64,000 bases of DNA from Amycolatopsis echigonensis (GTDB taxonomy: Bacteria > Actinomycetota > Actinomycetes > Mycobacteriales > Pseudonocardiaceae), in assembly GCF_014174495.1 (NCBI RefSeq), contig NZ_JACJHR010000020.1, positions 1 through 64,000 of the forward strand, read 5' to 3'. Below, piece by piece: positions 28,611 to 35,929 of this stretch. A program made the translations under genes and the position numbers. The stretch's first letter is position 1; every line of letters starts with the position of its first letter. The notes beneath the pieces were generated by a model that did not search any database, was not told the DNA's origin, and saw only the letters and a program-made list of their open reading frames with translations.

Positions 28611-28623
28611 GAAAGAGTCTTTC
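28611..28623. promoter_or_regulatory. Operator-like palindrome downstream of the allB promoter
   Basis: GAAAGA-G-TCTTTC is a 13-bp perfect palindrome with a one-base centre. On the allB strand it begins about 8 bases after the -10 box (28637-28632), at or just past the expected transcription start, which suits a repressor site. The regulator encoded divergently at 28691 is the obvious candidate to bind it. Confidence 0.5.
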
Positions 28624-28631
28624 GCTCACCG

Positions 28632-28661
28632 AGATTAGACGCGTGCTTCCCGGCTCGTCAA
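28632..28661 (-). promoter_or_regulatory. allB promoter
   Basis: On the minus strand TTGACG (28661-28656), an 18-base spacer and TAATCT (28637-28632) give a good sigma-70-type promoter in front of allB-alc. Confidence 0.65.
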
Positions 28662-28678
28662 CGCCGTCCCTACCACGT

Positions 28679-28690
28679 TACGGTCACCGG
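28679..28690 (+). promoter_or_regulatory. -10 box for a leaderless regulator transcript
   Basis: TACGGT (28679-28684) lies six bases before the GTG at 28691, the geometry of a leaderless actinobacterial mRNA. No Shine-Dalgarno is visible before that GTG, which supports this reading. Confidence 0.5.
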
Positions 28691-29167
28691 GTGGAGTTGG
28701 AAGCCGAGTTCACCAGCGAGCCGTTCCGCGGCGAGGGCGCACCGCCGGAGCACGCCGTGCGCGCCCGCGACGCCGCCGACGCGGCCGGGCTCGACACCGA
28801 CTTCGGCCCGCTCGGCACCCTGGCCCGCGGGACCGCCGACGAGCTGTTCGCCGCGTTGCCGTCGATCGCCCGCGCCGCCCTCGAAGGCGGGGCCACCCGG
28901 GTGACGCTGCAACTGCGCCGGACCGACGATTCCGACACCGTTCCCCCGATCGAACTCAACAGCGCCCTGGCGCGATTGATCGCCGACGTGGAACGCGAGC
29001 TCGGCTCGAAACTGCGCGATCTCGATCGGCCGGAAAAGCAGCGCGCGGTGCGCCTGCTGCGCGAGCGAGGGGCGTTCAACCTGCGGAAATCGGTTTCGGC
29101 CGTCGCCGAGGAACTGGGCGTCACGCGGTTCACGGTCTACAACTACCTCAACCGGGAAACCGACTGA
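28691..29167 (+). CDS. Regulator with thiamine-binding-like (DUF77) domain and HTH
   Basis: A 158-residue protein from a GTG at 28691. Residues 1-80 align by eye with DUF77/thiamine-binding proteins of the MTH1187 type: AADAAGLDTDFGPLGTLARG and GGATRVTLQLRR match that fold's hallmark positions. Residues of about 100-157 are an HTH like that of YheO/DauR proteins: RPEKQRAVRLLRERGAFNLR and EELGVTRFTVYNYLNRE. A small-molecule-sensing ACT-like domain is thus joined to a DNA-binding domain. Its place between allB-alc and uraD-uraH-pucL argues that it controls purine degradation; the ligand is unknown. Confidence 0.75.
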   Translation: MELEAEFTSEPFRGEGAPPEHAVRARDAADAAGLDTDFGPLGTLARGTADELFAALPSIARAALEGGATRVTLQLRRTDDSDTVPPIELNSALARLIADVERELGSKLRDLDRPEKQRAVRLLRERGAFNLRKSVSAVAEELGVTRFTVYNYLNRETD

Positions 29168-29187
29168 AAGAGACACGGGGTCGCGAT

Positions 29188-29227
29188 TCAACAAAGTGTT
29201 GACGCACGCTCGGCCCGGCCGTACGGT
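29188..29227 (+). promoter_or_regulatory. uraD operon promoter with palindrome over the -35 box
   Basis: TTGACG (29199-29204), a 17-base spacer and TACGGT (29222-29227) form a strong promoter. TCAACA-aag-TGTTGA (29188-29202), a palindrome with 6-bp perfect arms, overlaps the -35 box, as expected for a repressor site. Confidence 0.65.
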
Positions 29228-29260
29228 CAGCGGAACACCACCTCCCCGGAGGAGATTCCG

Positions 29261-29746
29261 TTGCCGCTCGCACTCGCCGAGTTCAACTCCGCATCCGCCG
29301 CCGAACTCCGGCCGACGCTCACCGCCTGCCTGGCCGTGCCGCGCTGGGTCGACACCGTGCTCGCAGGCCGCCCGTACGCCGATTTCGCCGCGCTGAGCAA
29401 GCAAGCCGACAGCGCGACTCCGTTGCGCCGCAACGAGATCCGCGAAGCGATCGCCGCGCACCCGAGAATCGGGGAACGCCCGACCAGCAAGGGCAGCGAC
29501 GCGGACTGGTCCCGCTCAGAACAGTCCGGCGTGGACAACGCGGACGAATTCGCCGCCGCCAACGCCGAATACGAAGCCCGCTTCGGCCACGTGTTCCTCG
29601 TGTGCGCGAGCGGGCGCAGCGGCGAGGAACTGCTCGCGAACCTGCGGTCCCGGCTCGGCAACGACCCGGAGACCGAACTCGACGTCGCCGGCGCGGAGCT
29701 GGCCAAGATCGCACAACTGCGCCTGGCGAAAGCGGTAATCCCATGA
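29261..29746 (+). CDS. uraD: OHCU decarboxylase
   Basis: A 161-residue enzyme that decarboxylates 2-oxo-4-hydroxy-4-carboxy-5-ureidoimidazoline to S-allantoin, the last step of uricolysis. The catalytic His is in AAHPRIGERP (H67). It starts at a TTG seven bases after GGAGGA. It leads the operon uraD-uraH-pucL-permease. Confidence 0.93.
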   Translation: MPLALAEFNSASAAELRPTLTACLAVPRWVDTVLAGRPYADFAALSKQADSATPLRRNEIREAIAAHPRIGERPTSKGSDADWSRSEQSGVDNADEFAAANAEYEARFGHVFLVCASGRSGEELLANLRSRLGNDPETELDVAGAELAKIAQLRLAKAVIP

Positions 29747-29828
29747 GCGCAGCTTGCGAGCGAATCACGGCTGTTCATGCCGTCGCCTCCCAGGCAACCA
29801 GCGTGAAACTCGACAAGGAGGCGACAGC

Positions 29829-30146
29829 ATGAGCCTTGTGACGACCCACGTCCTCGACACCGCGAGCGGGAAGCCCGCCGCCGGAATCGCCGTGCGCTTC
29901 GAGCGCCAGGACGGCTCGCTTATCGCCGACGGCACGACCGACGACGACGGCCGCATCCGCGACCTCGGCCCGGACACGCTCGAGCCCGGGGTCTACCGGC
30001 TGATCTTCGACACCGGGAGCTACCTCGGCCCGGAGGCGTTCTTCCCCGACGTCACCATCGCCTTCCGGATCGTCGACGGCACGTCGCACCACCACGTGCC
30101 GGTGCTGCTGAGCCCGTTCGCCTATTCCACCTATCGCGGGAGCTGA
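29829..30146 (+). CDS. uraH: 5-hydroxyisourate hydrolase
   Basis: A 105-residue transthyretin-related enzyme that hydrolyses 5-hydroxyisourate to OHCU. It has the N-terminal HVLDTASGKPAAGI motif with the catalytic His and the diagnostic C-terminal YRGS tetrapeptide. A GGAGG site precedes the ATG at 29829. It lies between uraD and pucL. Confidence 0.96.
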   Translation: MSLVTTHVLDTASGKPAAGIAVRFERQDGSLIADGTTDDDGRIRDLGPDTLEPGVYRLIFDTGSYLGPEAFFPDVTIAFRIVDGTSHHHVPVLLSPFAYSTYRGS

Positions 30147-30147
30147 C

Positions 30148-31038
30148 ATGGGAATCTCGTTGGGCCCCAACCAGTACGGCAAGGCCGAGGTCCGCCTCGT
30201 CACCGTCCGGCGCACCGGCGGCGTGCACCACCTGCGCGACCTCACGGTGTCCTCGGCGCTGCGCGGCGACCTGTCGGCCACGCACCTCACCGGCGACAAC
30301 TCCGCCGTGCTGGCCACCGACACGCAGAAGAACACGGTGTACGCGTTCGCCAAGCAGCAGGACGTCGGCGAGATCGAGGACTTCGCCCTCCGGCTCGGCC
30401 AGCACTTCGTCGGCACCCAGGAAAAGATCACCGGTGCGCGGATCACCATCGAAGAGCAGGAATGGGACCGCATCACCGTCGACGGCGCGCCGCACGACCA
30501 TTCGTTCAGCCGCTCCGGCGGCGAACGCCGCACCACGACCGTCACCGTGCACGCCGACCGCGCCTGGGTGGTGTCCGGAGTGGACGGCCTGACCGTGCTC
30601 AAGTCCACCGGGTCCGAATTCCACGGCTACCCGAAGGACGAATACACCACGCTCGTCGAAACCGACGACCGCATTCTCGCCACCGCCGTGACCGCGCGCT
30701 GGCGCTACGAGGGATTCACCGGGATCGACTGGGCCAAGAGCCATCGGGAGATCCGGCGGACGCTCCTGGAGACGTTCGCCACCAAGCACAGTCTTTCGCT
30801 GCAGCAAACCCTGTACGCGATGGGCGAAGCCGTGCTTCAGGCACGGCCGGAAGTAGCCGAGATCCGGTTCTCCCTGCCCAACAAGCACCATTTCCTCGTC
30901 GATCTAAGCCCCTTCGGCCTCGAGAACCACAACGAGGTGTTCTACGCCGCCGACCGACCGTACGGCCTCATCGAAGGCACGGTGGTCCGCGACGAAGCCG
31001 AAGAGCCCGGCCCGGCCTGGACCGACGCCGTGCTCTAG
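30148..31038 (+). CDS. pucL: Urate oxidase (uricase)
   Basis: A 296-residue cofactor-free uricase that oxidises urate to 5-hydroxyisourate. Conserved sites are YGKAEVRLVTV, the LATDTQKNTVYAFAKQ segment with the active-site Thr, and FSLPNKHHFLVDLSPFGL. It follows uraH by one base and precedes the permease, completing the urate-to-allantoin set. Confidence 0.97.
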   Translation: MGISLGPNQYGKAEVRLVTVRRTGGVHHLRDLTVSSALRGDLSATHLTGDNSAVLATDTQKNTVYAFAKQQDVGEIEDFALRLGQHFVGTQEKITGARITIEEQEWDRITVDGAPHDHSFSRSGGERRTTTVTVHADRAWVVSGVDGLTVLKSTGSEFHGYPKDEYTTLVETDDRILATAVTARWRYEGFTGIDWAKSHREIRRTLLETFATKHSLSLQQTLYAMGEAVLQARPEVAEIRFSLPNKHHFLVDLSPFGLENHNEVFYAADRPYGLIEGTVVRDEAEEPGPAWTDAVL

Positions 31039-31063
31039 CCCCGAGTCCCCTCCGGGAGAGCGC

Positions 31064-32410
31064 ATGTCAGTAACACCGGAACGACCTTCTCGGCACCCCG
31101 TGGACGCGGCGCCTCCGCTGCCGCAGTTGATCCTCGGAGGAATCCAGCACGTAGCGGCCATGTACGCCGGAGTGGTGGCCCCACCGCTCGTCATCGGCGC
31201 GGCCGTCGGCCTCTCCCCCGGCCAGCTCGCACTGTTGATCAGTGCGGCGCTGTTCACCGCGGGACTGGCCACCCTGGTGCAAACCCTCGGCTTCTGGCGC
31301 TTCGGCGCGAGACTGCCGCTGGTCAACGGCGTCACTTTCGCCGCCGTAGCACCAATCCTGTCCATCGCGGCGCAGCATCGCGACAGCAACGCGTTGGGCG
31401 TCGTTTACGGCGCCACGCTCGCCGGCGGCGTGTTCGTAGTGTTCGCCGCGCCGTTTTTCTCCAAGCTGACGCGGTTTTTCCCGCCGGTGGTGACGGGGAC
31501 GGTCATCACGCTCATCGGGATCTCGCTGCTGCCGGTCGCCGTGCAGTGGATCGCCGCGCAGCACAAATCGGCCAAGCCGACCGGACTCGTGCTGGCCGGG
31601 ATCACGCTGGTCGCGGTGCTCGTCTTCACCCGGTTCCTGACCGGGTTCTGGAGCCGGATCGCGTTGCTCCTCGGCTTGGTCGCCGGCACCGCCGTGGCGT
31701 GGCCGATGGGCCAAGTCGACACGTCGACGCTGCGGCAGGCCCCGGTGTTCGGCATCGTGACGCCGTTCCACTTCGGCACGCCGACGTTCGACATCGCGGC
31801 GATCGTCTCGATGCTCATCGTGATGCTCGTGGTGATGGCGGAAAGCACCGCCGACCTGCTGGCACTCGGCGAAATCGTGGACCGGCCGACCACCAGCCGC
31901 GTACTGGCCGACGGCCTGCGCGCGGACGGGCTGTCCACCGCGGTCGGCACGATCTTCGGCGGGTTCGCCTGCACGGCGTTCGCGCAGAACATCGGCCTCG
32001 TGTCGCTCACCCGCATGGTGAGCCGGTACGTGGTCGCGGCCAGCGGCGTCGTGCTCGTGCTGCTGGGCGTGTTCCCGGTGACCGGCGGGATCGTCGCGCT
32101 GGTGCCGCAGCCGGTGCTCGGCGGGGCCGGGCTGGTGCTGTTCGGCAGCGTCGCGGTGAGCGGCGTCCGGACGCTCGCGAAGGCGTCGTTCGAGCATCCG
32201 GTGAACGTCGCGATCGTCGCCGCGTCGCTCGGCGTCGGGCTGATCCCGATCGCCATGCCGGACTTCTACTCCGGCTTCCCGGCGGCGCTGCAGGTCGTGC
32301 TCAACTCCGGGATCAGCGCGGGCTGCGTGACCGCGGTGGTGCTCAACCTGGTGCTCCGGCCGCGCTTGATAGAACGCTCTACCGTGAAGGAGCTATCCTC
32401 GGTGTCGTGA
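31064..32410 (+). CDS. NCS2 family purine (urate/xanthine) permease
   Basis: A 448-residue membrane protein of the nucleobase-ascorbate transporter family, with about 14 hydrophobic segments. The family signature is AQNIGLVSLTRMVSRYV, and AESTADLLALGE holds the substrate-binding Glu. Placement next to uricase indicates uric acid or xanthine as substrate. The last codons overlap the TetR start and contain a TetR-type palindrome. Confidence 0.93.
   Translation: MSVTPERPSRHPVDAAPPLPQLILGGIQHVAAMYAGVVAPPLVIGAAVGLSPGQLALLISAALFTAGLATLVQTLGFWRFGARLPLVNGVTFAAVAPILSIAAQHRDSNALGVVYGATLAGGVFVVFAAPFFSKLTRFFPPVVTGTVITLIGISLLPVAVQWIAAQHKSAKPTGLVLAGITLVAVLVFTRFLTGFWSRIALLLGLVAGTAVAWPMGQVDTSTLRQAPVFGIVTPFHFGTPTFDIAAIVSMLIVMLVVMAESTADLLALGEIVDRPTTSRVLADGLRADGLSTAVGTIFGGFACTAFAQNIGLVSLTRMVSRYVVAASGVVLVLLGVFPVTGGIVALVPQPVLGGAGLVLFGSVAVSGVRTLAKASFEHPVNVAIVAASLGVGLIPIAMPDFYSGFPAALQVVLNSGISAGCVTAVVLNLVLRPRLIERSTVKELSSVS
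32370..32399 (+). promoter_or_regulatory. TetR-type operator and internal -10 box
   Basis: TAGAACGCTCTA (32370-32381) is a near-perfect palindrome like those bound by LmrA/YxaF-type TetR regulators. TATCCT (32394-32399) lies seven bases before the tetR GTG, so a leaderless tetR transcript may start inside the permease gene and be autoregulated. Confidence 0.45.
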
Positions 32411-33015
32411 CTGGCACCAAGGACCGCATCCTCGCCGCCGGGGCGGAACTGTTCCGCCACGGCGGCTACGCGGGCACCGGCATGAAGCAGATCGTGGAGA
32501 AGGCCGGCGCGCCCTTCGGGTCGGTGTACCACTTCTTCCCCGGCGGCAAGGAACAGCTGGGCGAAGAAGTGGTACGCACCTCGGGGATGGAGTACGCGCG
32601 GCTGTTCGAAGTCTTCATCACGCCCGCGCCGGACCTGATCACCGGCCTCGAAACGTTCTTCGGGGCCGCGGTCACCACGCTGCTCGAAACGGACTACGTC
32701 GAGGGCTGCCCGATCGCGACCGTCGCGCTCGAAGTGGCGACCACGAACGAACCCCTGCGCAAGGCCACCGCGGACGTGTTCGAGGCGTGGACCAAGGCGG
32801 GCACCAAGGGGTTCTCCGCCTTCGGGCTTCCCGAGGAGCACGCCCGCACGCTCACGCTCGCCCTGGTGACGAGCCTGGAGGGCGCGTTCGTGCTGTGCCG
32901 CTCCATGCGGACGACCGAACCGATGGCGGTCGCGGGCGCGGCGGTGGTCGACGTAGCGCGGCGGCTGCTGACCGAACTGGGAGACGACGGGAAACGACGT
33001 CCCGCGGACGGCTAA
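32407..33015 (+). CDS. TetR family regulator (LmrA/YxaF-like)
   Basis: A 202-residue protein whose N-terminal HTH reads KDRILAAGAELFRHGGYAG and KAGAPFGSVYHFFPGGKEQL. The C-terminal half, with an EGCPIATVALEVA segment, is of the YxaF type. Its GTG overlaps the permease stop by four bases, but a possible internal promoter and operator suggest separate control. The ligand is unknown. Confidence 0.9.
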   Translation: MTGTKDRILAAGAELFRHGGYAGTGMKQIVEKAGAPFGSVYHFFPGGKEQLGEEVVRTSGMEYARLFEVFITPAPDLITGLETFFGAAVTTLLETDYVEGCPIATVALEVATTNEPLRKATADVFEAWTKAGTKGFSAFGLPEEHARTLTLALVTSLEGAFVLCRSMRTTEPMAVAGAAVVDVARRLLTELGDDGKRRPADG

Positions 33016-33051
33016 GCTGGAAGCAACATCCGGGTCCGCGGGAGGTTGCCG

Positions 33052-33408
33052 GTGTTCGGTCTCAGCATCGACCACATCGTGATTTTGCTGCTCGCCGGGT
33101 TGTTCATCCTCGGCCCGGAACGGCTGCCCGAGGCGGCGCAGTGGGTCGCGCAGACCTTGAAACGGGTACGCGGGTTCGCCGCGGGCACGAAGGCACAGCT
33201 CGAGGCGGAGCTCGGCCCGGAGTACCAGGAGCTGCGGAAACCGTTGCAAGAACTGCAGTCGCTGCGGCTCGGCAACCCGCGCGCGGCCGTGACGAGGTAT
33301 CTGCTCGACGACACGCCCCCGGCCGCGACGCCGCCGCCGGCACCAGCACCGGCACCGGTTCCGTTGCGGGCGAACGAGCGGCCCCCGGTCGACCCGGACG
33401 CCACCTGA
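33052..33408 (+). CDS. tatB: TatB-like twin-arginine translocase subunit
   Basis: A 118-residue protein with an N-terminal transmembrane helix (FGLSIDHIVILLLAGLFILG), the PERLPEA hinge and an amphipathic helix, as in TatB. A Pro/Ala-rich tail follows. GGAGG ends six bases before the GTG at 33052, so this start is preferred to the TTG at 33046. It stands alone without tatA or tatC. Confidence 0.85.
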   Translation: MFGLSIDHIVILLLAGLFILGPERLPEAAQWVAQTLKRVRGFAAGTKAQLEAELGPEYQELRKPLQELQSLRLGNPRAAVTRYLLDDTPPAATPPPAPAPAPVPLRANERPPVDPDAT

Positions 33409-34095
33409 TCACTCGGCCGCGCGCCACGCCCATCCGGCGAGCACCAGCAGTTCGACCAGTTCCAGCACCGCCATCAGCCGTTCCACGAGCCCGGTCGCGA
33501 CGGTCGGCAGATGCTGCCCGAACGCGACATTAGCCGCGAACGGAATGAGAAACGGCAGAAAGAACGGCACCGCCGCCACCGCCAGAATGCGCGACCAGCG
33601 CGCATAACCCCGCCATCGCGGCGTATTCCGATGCGCCCAGCCGAGCAGCCATCCAGCTAACGGCAAACTCACACAACTGATCCCGGTCGCGCCGAGATGC
33701 ACTTTGCCGATCAGCGTCACCGCATTTCCCTGCGGGTCCTTCGTGAACAACGCCACAGTGGCGAGCCCGGTGCACCAGGCGGCCATCGCGACGACCGTCA
33801 GCGCTCCGTACAGGACCTCCCGGCGGCGCAGGACCACGGCCACCACGACCGACCCCGCCGACGTCAGCAGCATCGCCGCCGCCCACATCCACCAGCCGGG
33901 AGTCCAGGCGTAGTCGCTGAGCATCGCGCTGACCGGGTCGATCGGGCCCCAGTAGCGGTCGACGTGCAGCACCACGAGGAAAGCCGTCGCGACCAGCACC
34001 GCGACCACCGCCGCGCCGAGCGCTCGTTTCGTTCCTTTCGCCGACGGGGCTGGCGCCAGCACCGGGACCGGTGCCGGGGTCAGTTCTGTCGCCAC
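33409..34095 (-). CDS. DUF998 family membrane protein
   Basis: A predicted 228-residue protein with six hydrophobic helices and VDRYWGPIDPVSAMLSDYAW in the first periplasmic loop, characteristic of DUF998 (PF06197). Function is unknown. The start chosen is the GTG at 34095, behind GGAGA; an ATG at 34134 would extend it by 13 residues but has no ribosome-binding site. It converges on the tatB-like gene, whose stop is immediately adjacent. Confidence 0.85.
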   Translation of the reverse strand: MATELTPAPVPVLAPAPSAKGTKRALGAAVVAVLVATAFLVVLHVDRYWGPIDPVSAMLSDYAWTPGWWMWAAAMLLTSAGSVVVAVVLRRREVLYGALTVVAMAAWCTGLATVALFTKDPQGNAVTLIGKVHLGATGISCVSLPLAGWLLGWAHRNTPRWRGYARWSRILAVAAVPFFLPFLIPFAANVAFGQHLPTVATGLVERLMAVLELVELLVLAGWAWRAAE

Positions 34096-34201
34096 TCTGG
34101 ATTCTCCGCTCGCCCGCTGGTTTCCCGAAAGCATATCCCGGCCGTGGGCCCGTCGCTTTAGGACAGTCTGGCCGAATTGCCGGGCATTCTCAGCGTCCTG
34201 C

Positions 34202-34243
34202 CAGAAATCAGTGGCTACCCTCGCGGCCGTTCACTGATTTCTG
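34202..34243. repeat. 12-bp perfect inverted repeat in the leader of the rodA-like gene
   Basis: CAGAAATCAGTG (34202-34213) and CACTGATTTCTG (34232-34243) are perfectly complementary across an 18-base loop that contains TACCCT, a TANNNT -10 box. It ends 14 bases before the rodA-like ATG, so it is either an operator pair around a promoter or an mRNA hairpin. Confidence 0.6.
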
Positions 34244-34257
34244 ACGACGGGAAATCC

Positions 34258-35652
34258 ATGCCTGCCGGGCGCGGTACGGAATTGCGGCTGCTTCTGTTCG
34301 CGGTGGGGATCGTCTGGTGTGCGTTCCTGCTCGTGGACGCGAACGCCTTGGCGCGGATCGACTCCGCGGTAGTCGGCTACGGCGCCTCGTTCACCGCGGT
34401 GGTGGCGGCAGCACACCTCGCGGTCCGGCGCTGGGCCCCGCACGCCGACCCGCTGATCCTGCCCTGCACCGCGCTGCTGAACGGGCTGGGCCTGGTGGTG
34501 ATCCACCGGATCGACCTCGGGCTCGCCGAACAGGCGGGGCAGCGGGGCAAGGTGTACTCGGCCGTCGCCGGACAGCAGGTCCTGTGGACGGTCGTGGCGC
34601 TGGTGTTGTTCCTCGCGGTGCTCGGGTTCGTGCGCGATCACCGGGTGCTGACCCGGTACGGCTACCTCGCCGGACTGGCCGGGATTGTCGCGGTTCTGCT
34701 GCCCGCGCTGCTGCCCGCGTCGCTCTCGGAGGTGAACGGCGCGAAGGTGTGGATCAAGATCGGCCCGATGTCGATCCAGCCGGGCGAGTTCGCGAAGCTG
34801 CTGCTGATCGTGTTCACGGCGACCACGCTGGTGGCGAAACGGGAGCTGTTCCGGGTCGCCGGGCGGAAGGTGCTCGGCATCGAACTGCCGCGGGCACGCG
34901 ACCTCGGGCCGATCATCATCGCCGCGCTCGGCTGCGTCGCGGTGCTGGCGTTCGAGAAGGAACTCGGCGCCTCGCTGCTGTTCTTCGGGATCGTCCTGGT
35001 GATGATCTACCTCGCGACCGAGCGGGCGATCTGGATCTACGCCGGGCTGACGGTGTTCGTCGGCGGCTGCGTGCTGGCCTACTTCCTGTTCAACCACGTG
35101 CGGCAGCGCGTCGCGAACTGGCTCGACCCGCTCGCGACCTACGACCAGGCAGGCGGCGGATACCAGATCGCCCAGGGCCTGTTCGGCCTCGGCACCGGCG
35201 GCATGGGCGGAACCGGCCTCGGCGCGGGCCGGCCGGACATCGTGCCCGAGTCGAACACCGACTTCATCACCGCCAGCATCGGCGAGGAACTGGGCTTCCT
35301 CGGACTGGCCGCGGTGCTGATGCTGTACCTGCTGATCGCCCTGCGCGGAATGCGGCACGCGCTCGCCGTCCGGGACAGCTTCGGCAAACTCCTCGGCGGC
35401 GGGCTGGCGTTCACCGTGGTGATGCAGATTTTCGTGGTCGTGGGCGGGGTGACGAAGCTGATTCCGGAAACCGGGATCACCGCACCGTTCCTCTCGAAGG
35501 GCGGCTCGTCGCTGCTCGCGAACTACATCCTGGTCGCACTGCTGCTGCGTATTTCGGACGCCGCGCGCCAGCCGAGCGCGACAGAACCGGTGCAGGCGGC
35601 ACGGGCGCCGTTGGCTGATGCGGGAACGGTGCTGGTCAAACGGCCTCGCTGA
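34258..35652 (+). CDS. FtsW/RodA/SpoVE family peptidoglycan polymerase (extra paralogue)
   Basis: A 464-residue SEDS protein with about 11-12 hydrophobic helices. The conserved catalytic region is present in WIKIGPMSIQPGEFAKLLLI, and FGLGTGGMGGTGLGAGRPDI and ITAPFLSKGGSSLLANYI are family signatures. SEDS proteins are glycan polymerases that pair with class B PBPs. No pbp gene is adjacent, so this appears to be an orphan copy separate from the usual ftsW and rodA loci. Its last 31 codons are duplicated 190 bases downstream. Confidence 0.9.
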   Translation: MPAGRGTELRLLLFAVGIVWCAFLLVDANALARIDSAVVGYGASFTAVVAAAHLAVRRWAPHADPLILPCTALLNGLGLVVIHRIDLGLAEQAGQRGKVYSAVAGQQVLWTVVALVLFLAVLGFVRDHRVLTRYGYLAGLAGIVAVLLPALLPASLSEVNGAKVWIKIGPMSIQPGEFAKLLLIVFTATTLVAKRELFRVAGRKVLGIELPRARDLGPIIIAALGCVAVLAFEKELGASLLFFGIVLVMIYLATERAIWIYAGLTVFVGGCVLAYFLFNHVRQRVANWLDPLATYDQAGGGYQIAQGLFGLGTGGMGGTGLGAGRPDIVPESNTDFITASIGEELGFLGLAAVLMLYLLIALRGMRHALAVRDSFGKLLGGGLAFTVVMQIFVVVGGVTKLIPETGITAPFLSKGGSSLLANYILVALLLRISDAARQPSATEPVQAARAPLADAGTVLVKRPR

Positions 35653-35844
35653 GCCGTCAGCCGTCCCGAACACACGGCAAGCCATCGACCCGGAGCCGCG
35701 GAGGCGAGCAACGGGTCTTCCCGCGAGCACTCGCACCCGACCTCCGGACGCGGCACGCCAGCCAAGTGCGACAGAACCGGTGCAGGCAGCGCGGGCGCCG
35801 TTGGCCGACGCGGGAACGGTGCTGGTCAAACGGCCTCGATGAGC
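35555..35844 (+). pseudogene. Duplicated 3' end of the rodA-like gene
   Basis: Bases 35745-35844 repeat 35555-35654 at an offset of exactly 190. Read in the frame of the gene, both copies encode DAARQPSATEPVQAARAPLA plus DAGTVLVKRPR and a stop. The nine differences are all in third positions and all synonymous. The second copy has no full gene in front of it, so it is the relic of another allele or paralogue that evolved as coding sequence. Confidence 0.85.
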
Positions 35845-35929
35845 TAGATGACGGAATAGGGACGACTTGAGGACGGCGCATGTCAGCGTGTCTCCCGTCC
35901 AGTCATCTACTGCGAAAGGACTGACATGC
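35845..35929 (+). promoter_or_regulatory. Leader of the secreted lectin-like gene with interleaved complementary segments
   Basis: TAGATGAC (35845-35852) pairs with GTCATCTA (35902-35909), and GCATGTCAG (35878-35886) pairs with CTGACATGC (35921-35929). The order a-b-a'-b' is a pseudoknot topology, and the last segment includes the ATG at 35926. The AAAGGA site sits between a' and b'. This could control translation; it may also be two unrelated operator repeats. Confidence 0.4.
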
